From NCBI GenBank assembly GCA_026120185.1, contig JANUWF010000008.1, positions 1,612,001 through 1,676,000 of the forward strand: a stretch of 64,000 nucleotides of DNA, written 5' to 3'. A program made the translations under genes and the position numbers. This stretch comes from Voacanga thouarsii. Lineage: Eukaryota; Streptophyta; Magnoliopsida; Gentianales; Apocynaceae. The notes under the pieces were generated by a model, which saw only the letters and a list, made by a program, of their open reading frames with translations, was not told the DNA's origin and did no database searches. Shown in pieces: positions 59,143-64,000 of the stretch (position 1 is the first letter of the stretch; every line of letters begins with the position of its first letter).

Positions 59143-59460
59143 CCTGCAACATGCATCAAACAAGAGTGCTTTGATGAAAGAAAAATGTTAGACTTTGGGT
59201 TCCCTTCAACTCTCTCATTTTCTCTCTTTTCTACCCATAATTTCATTCTTATTTTTCCTCCGTTCGCTTTCTTTTTAGCACACTCTTGTTTTTCATTTTT
59301 CACTACCCAAGAGGTTACTCTAATTTGTTTTTCACTTCTTGGCTCTTCTCTCTTTAGCTCTTCTTTTTCTTTTGGCCCTCTTAGTCTTTTTTCATCCTCT
59401 TTTCCCTCATTCTCTTTTATCTCTTGTTTTTCTTTCCCTTGCTATTCTTTTTCTTGCATA

Positions 59461-59727
59461 TCATTCTTCCCTCACAATAGTTTGATCTACAAGCACCTTA
59501 TTTGGGAATAATGGAAGTAGGGTGAATATCTTTCCATCATTCTTCAAAGTGTAAGTGTTTTTCCTCCTATTATGCACTACTTCCCTACCGTATTGCCAAG
59601 GTCTCCCTAACAAAATTTGCCCTATATTAATTGAAAACACATCACAAGTCACGTTATCTTTGCACTTCCCCATCTCAAATGCAACTATGACTTGTTTATT
59701 TACTTTCATCTCACCATATTCATTCAA
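59461..59727 (-). pseudogene. protease C-terminal part of gypsy gag-pol
   Basis: The frame shows VNKQVIVAFEMGKCKDNVTC, the signature ILLGRPWQYGREVVH and a TLLPLFPNKVLVDQ end, the normal close of the retropepsin domain in plant chromoviruses. The Lys/Glu-rich linker continues leftward, but RT does not follow. Its upstream half was separated by the solo LTR at 59767. Confidence 0.8.
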
Positions 59728-59766
59728 CCAATGTAATTTATAAGGCGTAGAATGCTTCTTGGTTTC

Positions 59767-60950
59767 TGAAAAACCTTAGAGGGGGGGGGGGGGGGAGGGG
59801 GAATAAGGTTTTTGGCAAACTTAAATTTTTTGAATCGTCTGATATGCAAAACAATGATGATCATCAAGATTCTTGATCCAACTTTATAGTAACAAAGAAA
59901 GCTATCCAAGAACTCTTTGATATATATGTTTAGATTCAGACCAAAAATAGAAATGCAATTCAATAATAAAAAAGATGAGACACGATATGTATAGTGGTTC
60001 GATCTTCCAAGATCTACATCTGCTACCTTAAGTTCACACTTAAGGATTTTCAACTAGATTTTATTTACTCCACTTAATGAAATCAAATAATACCACATAC
60101 AATAGAGGATCACCACACTAGGTTTTCCAAAATCTCTCAAACAAACAATCACAACAAGGTTCACCCCAACTAGGTTTTACACCACAACCTTGCACTACAA
60201 TGGAGATTGAATATCAATAGAACAGTAAAGAGCTCACTTATTTGAGTAGATGTTCACTAAGATACAAAGCACAAGTATTTTTACCTTTGACACGATATGA
60301 ATTCACTTTGAAACTTTTTGATAAAAGGAGATTTTTGAAAACGTTGAGCAGTAGTGTTTCTTAGAAGAATATTTCAAAAATCTTATGTCTAATTTTGCTT
60401 AGAGGCTATTTATAGAGCCAAAAAGTGAAGTGCTAACGGCTATAAAAAAATGGCTATAATTTTCTATTAAACTTATCCGTATTTTGGACTCAGATTTTGG
60501 ACGACGATGCATCCAAAAGTTAAGTCCAAAATGACACTTTTTCAGGCAGAAACACTTCAACACAGTTTACAAGATTTTAGATGAATCTTTTGGATTCAAA
60601 CTATTCAATCCAAAATTTTGAGATTTTCAAAAACTTTGAAATCTTCTCATTTGGTGCTTTAAGGTAAAATCAAATGAATTAAAAGGTAAAGAAACATAGG
60701 AAATAATAGAAATACCTTAATAACACTTCCTAGTCTAAAGTTCTTCTTATAAGGACTTCTTGATATGCAACTTCATATACTTTGATCTTCCATACTTGAA
60801 TTCAATCAAGAAAAAATTGCCAACCAATCATATATGAATGCCTTAGAAGAATAGAGGTCAAACATATCCTATCACAATAGATTATACAAGTTAGTTCATA
60901 TCAACGTTTGTCATGAGTCAAAACATAAGAGAAAGCACTCAGGGCTAACA
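59767..60950. mobile_element. solo LTR (1184 bp) in the gypsy element
   Basis: TGAAAAACCTTAGAGGGG...AGGGCTAACA with a perfect GTTTC duplication (59762-59766, 60951-60955). No coding content. A second member begins at 63414. The opening (GAGGGGGG, then GGTTTTTGG) and the TATAGTGGTTCGATC block recur in both. The superfamily cannot be fixed without internal sequence. Confidence 0.85.
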
Positions 60951-60955
60951 GTTTC

Positions 60956-62220
60956 CAAGCCTAATTCTTCCACTAATGCAGTACTTATCACATTTTTAAC
61001 TATCCCCATCTATCATTATACTACATAGCTTTTGTTTAGTCAAACATCTTGAATAACATATGTTGTCTCTTTGCATGTCATCCTTAGCTTTAACAACACA
61101 ATCACTTAAAACTCTTCTAGCAACTCCAATTAGTGATCTTGATTGTCCATCCATAACCCTTTTTGCATTATCTCACTCTTCTTTTGGTTTTGCACTCTCG
61201 TTCAATAATGATTGTGGTGGCTCTCTGTTCTCACTTTCACCTTTTTCCTCTTTACTTTGTTGATGCGAACTCTTTCTCACTTCATGATTGTCTATAACAT
61301 TCTTGGTTTCTTTATGCATAATACACTTGGGCTTGGCCTCATCAAGCTCATCATCAACTTGTTGCAATTCTCCTTTGTCATTCTTCTCCAACATTTATAA
61401 TGGACATAGTTCGTCTTCTAGGAAATATAATATGTTCGTATACACCTTAGTTGCTTCACGCGAACTCAATGTTTCTACATCACAAAACTCCTCTTCTTCT
61501 CCTTTTTATTTCCTTCTTGCAACTCCCTTTCAACCTTTTTTTTTTTTTTTTGTTAACAACAATGACATTTTGTTTTCTTCTTCTAGCTTCTCCTCTCCTT
61601 TATTCTTTGGCTCTTTAATTTTCTAATTAGAATGCTTATTATCCTCTCTAGTGCTTTTCTCATCTTTTCAAGCTCAAATTCAATATCAATTATAACATCG
61701 CCACTTCTACTTAGACAATTCTTTTTTTGCACCCATTTTTCTGGATATTCCCTTAATTTCTTTTGTACTCTTCTCTTTGAATGTTGTTATGTTCCTTCCA
61801 CATAAACTCTTTCATTACTATAACTCACTCATATTTTTTATCTTCATATTCCCACTATCTTTTTTCATATCTATCATACCCTTTATCAATGTGCAAGGCT
61901 TATCATCATAGCTCCAATATCTCATACTCTTATACTCATCTTCACCATATTCTCTATAACTATTTCTACTTGAACATGGTTCTTCAAAATAGTCATTCTC
62001 TTCATTTCCACTTTAGAAATTTTTCTTCAAGTGAGATACTTGCAAATTATGAGTAGAACACATAAAAGAAGTCCTCACTTTGCTCCCTCACCTGTTTGTC
62101 ACTCAATTTTTGGTAGTTACACCTTATTCGTGTTTAGTACTTTTTTTAGATTTTTTCAAATGAGATCACCCTCTTGCCTTCTTTTTTCTTTCACTCAATT
62201 ACTTAATATGTCTTCTTAGT
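60956..62220 (-). pseudogene. gag remnant of the gypsy element
   Basis: The minus strand holds highly charged, Lys/Glu/Arg-rich frames (for example 61173-61394, CIMHKETKNVIDNHEVRKSS), as in the linker and N-terminal regions of chromovirus Gag. YWSYDDKP near 61900 resembles the Tyr/Asp-rich Gag N-terminus. The central gag domain and zinc knuckle are not found, so most of gag is deleted. The Ser/Phe-rich plus-strand frames here are its mirror image. Confidence 0.5.
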
Positions 62221-62996
62221 AACCTCCTCGATGCTTAGAAGCTAGTCCAACTTGACAAGTGAAGTCAAACTTTAGATTCTTGGTATGCACTAAAGGCAAG
62301 GCAAGTTTAAGCAAGATTTCAAAAGTAAATGAGCTCTAATTCACAATGAAATAAGGTTGTCTAGTTCATGTACCAAGTTTCATGAAGATAACTATAATGT
62401 ATTTGCTAGCTAGCAATAAGCAATAATTCAATGTGTAAGGAAGTTTCACCAACGAATGCAAGCTATACGAGTGCCATACATCAACATATAAACAACATGT
62501 CATCTCATAGACATTTTATCAAATACTTGGTGTACATAGCAAAGGTGTTTTCTTAGAAATTTTATCAAATACCTTATGGACATAACTTTGTCACTAAATA
62601 TTGAAATACAATTTAACCTTGTTTTAACCTTAAATCACCAATTTTTTCATGCCAAAAGATTCATAAAAAATCAATATATCATGTAGGCTCACTTTTACAA
62701 CAAATCCATGGCATAAATGAAAGTATTTTACATTCAAAATTGGCAAGAAATAAAGCTACAAAAATGAAGCAAATTCCACCTTTCCCAAGCTAAATTTCAG
62801 CACATTTTCTAGCCAAATTCATTCCCGAAGATTACTACAACAATAAGGAACAAGTTTCACATGAAAATCACCAAAAAAAACTTGACTTTTTGGTAGCCTC
62901 CTTCTTAGATATGACATTTACTCTTTGGCTTCAAACTTTTGAAGCTTCCTTTCTTGTAGATTTAGCCTTGAATGGAATCAAGACTACTTCTTGTTT
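62221..62996 (-). other. 5' untranslated leader of the gypsy element
   Basis: Between the primer site and gag remnants; AT-rich, no domain. Confidence 0.4.
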
Positions 62997-63004
62997 TGAT
63001 ACCA
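62997..63004 (-). other. primer binding site of the gypsy element
   Basis: TGGTATCA on the minus strand, 3 nt from the LTR, is the start of the usual initiator-Met tRNA primer site. Confidence 0.6.
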
Positions 63005-63007
63005 ATT

Positions 63008-63413
63008 TGATACAAGTTTGAAACTTTGGTTCCAATTTGATTCGAGCTCCAAAGGCTTATAAAACTAGGATCTTTCCACAAATATAAACTGAAGATTTAA
63101 GCTTGAAAATCATGTAAAAACAAAAAATTTCTTCAAGAGATAGAACCCTAGGTTTTGTATCTAGATCTACTGAAATAAGTCTATGTACTGAATCAACACT
63201 CTAACATACATAATCTACAAGAGATTAAGCATACAAGATACAGAACATTTAGGCACCCAACAAAAGTTTTCAATTAAAATACATCTTCTAAGACCAATCA
63301 AAATAAAACTAATTGAATTATCCTTTGAAGGTTTAGAGACTTGAATCTAAGGGAAGGACTAGACTCTAAAATGTAATCTTGATTAAGGGAAGAACACCCA
63401 AGAGGAATCACCT
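63008..63413 (-). repeat. 5' LTR of the gypsy element (part)
   Basis: Begins TGATACAAGTTTGAAAC on the plus strand; 63283-63413 aligns with the left LTR. Cut at 63413 by another insertion. Confidence 0.65.
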
Positions 63414-64000
63414 TGAAAAACCTTGAGAGGGGTGGTAGGGGGTGGGAGGAATAACGTTTTTGGAAAATAAATGTAGATTAAAAATTTTAGTCCTTAAAAA
63501 AGAATTTTAAACTGAATAGCCAAAATGCTTCGTGATTTCAAGAGTATACACGGGGGTCTTTTTAAATCAGCATAGAATAATAAGAGTATATTGTAAAATA
63601 AAGATGGATAGTTGAGATGTTAAGGACAAGTTTAATTCAGAATGCAAATGTCATAAATGAGTAAATGATTTTAGAAGAAAACATACACTATTTAAGATCT
63701 AAAGACAGCGAAAAATGCAGTAAAGAATTTCGACAAAACAGCACAAAAAGGCTCAAGAATTTATAGTGGTTCGATCCTCAAATAATCTACATCCACTACC
63801 TTAAGTTTTCACTTAAGGATTTCAACACAACTCACTAAAAATCTTTTCCCAAATCAATGATGGGAAGTGACACCAATCTTACACAAGGGAATCACCACAC
63901 TTAGTTTTAATCACAACTATTAAGATTCACCCCAACTGGATTTTACCTCCTTAAACTTGATACAAGTTAGATTGAAAGAAGGATTATAGAAATAGCTCAC
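63414..64000. mobile_element. second copy of the 1.2-kb LTR family, runs off the window
   Basis: Opens TGAAAAACCTTGAGAGG and shares the TATAGTGGTTCGATC block and the following Pro/His-codon-like CCACTACCTTAAGTT stretch with 59767-60950. The 5-bp CACCT before it is present uninterrupted in the left gypsy LTR (AATCACCTCATT), confirming the insertion point. Confidence 0.7.

Larger units (their letters stand above)
58166..64000 (-). mobile_element. decayed chromovirus-like gypsy element, internally deleted
   Basis: Both LTR copies begin TGATAC(G/A)AG on the plus strand (58166 and 63008). A primer site TGGTATCA for initiator tRNA-Met adjoins the right LTR. On the minus strand come gag remnants, a protease end and a C-terminal pol tail, but RT, RNase H and integrase are missing: the reading passes from the post-protease Lys/Glu linker straight to the tail near 58740-58940. 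A hAT MITE and two LTR insertions lie inside. The right LTR is interrupted at 63413 and its outer end is outside the window. Confidence 0.7.

Noticed and set aside
59185..59511. Ser/Phe-rich plus-strand ORF
   Set aside because: Mirror of the Lys/Glu-rich linker of the minus-strand gypsy gag-pol; composition is explained by that.
61060..62219. Several plus-strand Ser/Phe/Leu-rich ORFs that look like membrane proteins
   Set aside because: They are the reverse of charged gag remnants; the hydrophobicity is a codon mirror effect.
1..64000. CRISPR arrays, riboswitches, bacterial operons
   Set aside because: No regularly spaced short repeats and no prokaryotic gene organisation; the window is plant nuclear repeat DNA.

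Overview
This is a repeat-dominated stretch of plant nuclear DNA, most likely from an angiosperm and probably a eudicot. The evidence is AT-rich intergenic sequence, a truncated Au-type SINE, several MITEs, and at least five LTR-retrotransposon insertions stacked inside one another. I see no bacterial, organellar or viral gene, no CRISPR array and no complete host gene. Only weak exon-like blocks of possible host genes remain, mostly on the minus strand at 5.0-5.5, 13.4-13.6 and 30.0-30.3 kb.

Layout. (1) 0-14.8 kb: host sequence carrying two copies (A 261-4570, B 7618-11979) of one ~4.3 kb giant solo LTR in opposite orientations, each with its own perfect 5-bp target duplication, and a SINE fragment. 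(2) 14873-29992: a Ty3/gypsy element of the Tat type (E1) on the minus strand. It has 707-bp LTRs, target duplication CGTCT, gag, protease, RT, two RNase H regions and integrase. It also has an extra gene on the opposite strand encoding a plant mobile domain (PMD) protein with a coiled-coil tail, and a third giant solo LTR (C, 17171-21349) has landed inside that gene. (3) 30-34.6 kb: AT-rich intergenic DNA with a 464-bp hAT-type element flanked by a perfect 8-bp duplication. (4) 34.6-36.3 kb: a Ty1/copia relic with promoter, gag and protease only. (5) 36512-54146: a Ty1/copia element (target duplication ACTAC) split by a second Tat/PMD element (E2, 38902-49792). (6) 54-58.2 kb: AT-rich DNA with an inverted pair of Stowaway-like MITEs and another MITE. 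(7) 58166 to beyond the window end: a decayed, internally deleted chromovirus-like gypsy element on the minus strand. It is invaded by a hAT-type MITE, an 1184-bp solo LTR with duplication GTTTC, and a second copy of that LTR family at 63414 that runs off the window.

The most notable content is the E1/E2 family. In both copies the retrotransposon polyprotein and the antisense PMD gene converge tail to tail across a T-rich spacer of roughly 100-150 bp. The PMD gene has its own TATA box and a short conserved intron, and both copies share two in-frame TAA codons. The second notable item is the giant LTR family: all three copies carry a tRNA-like A-box/B-box segment at the same place, about 250-310 bp from one end.

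All coding regions in the mobile elements carry stops or frameshifts, so they are annotated as pseudogenes. Insertion order can be read from the nesting: copia (36.5 kb) before E2; E1 before solo LTR C; chromovirus before its nested solo LTR and the two later insertions.
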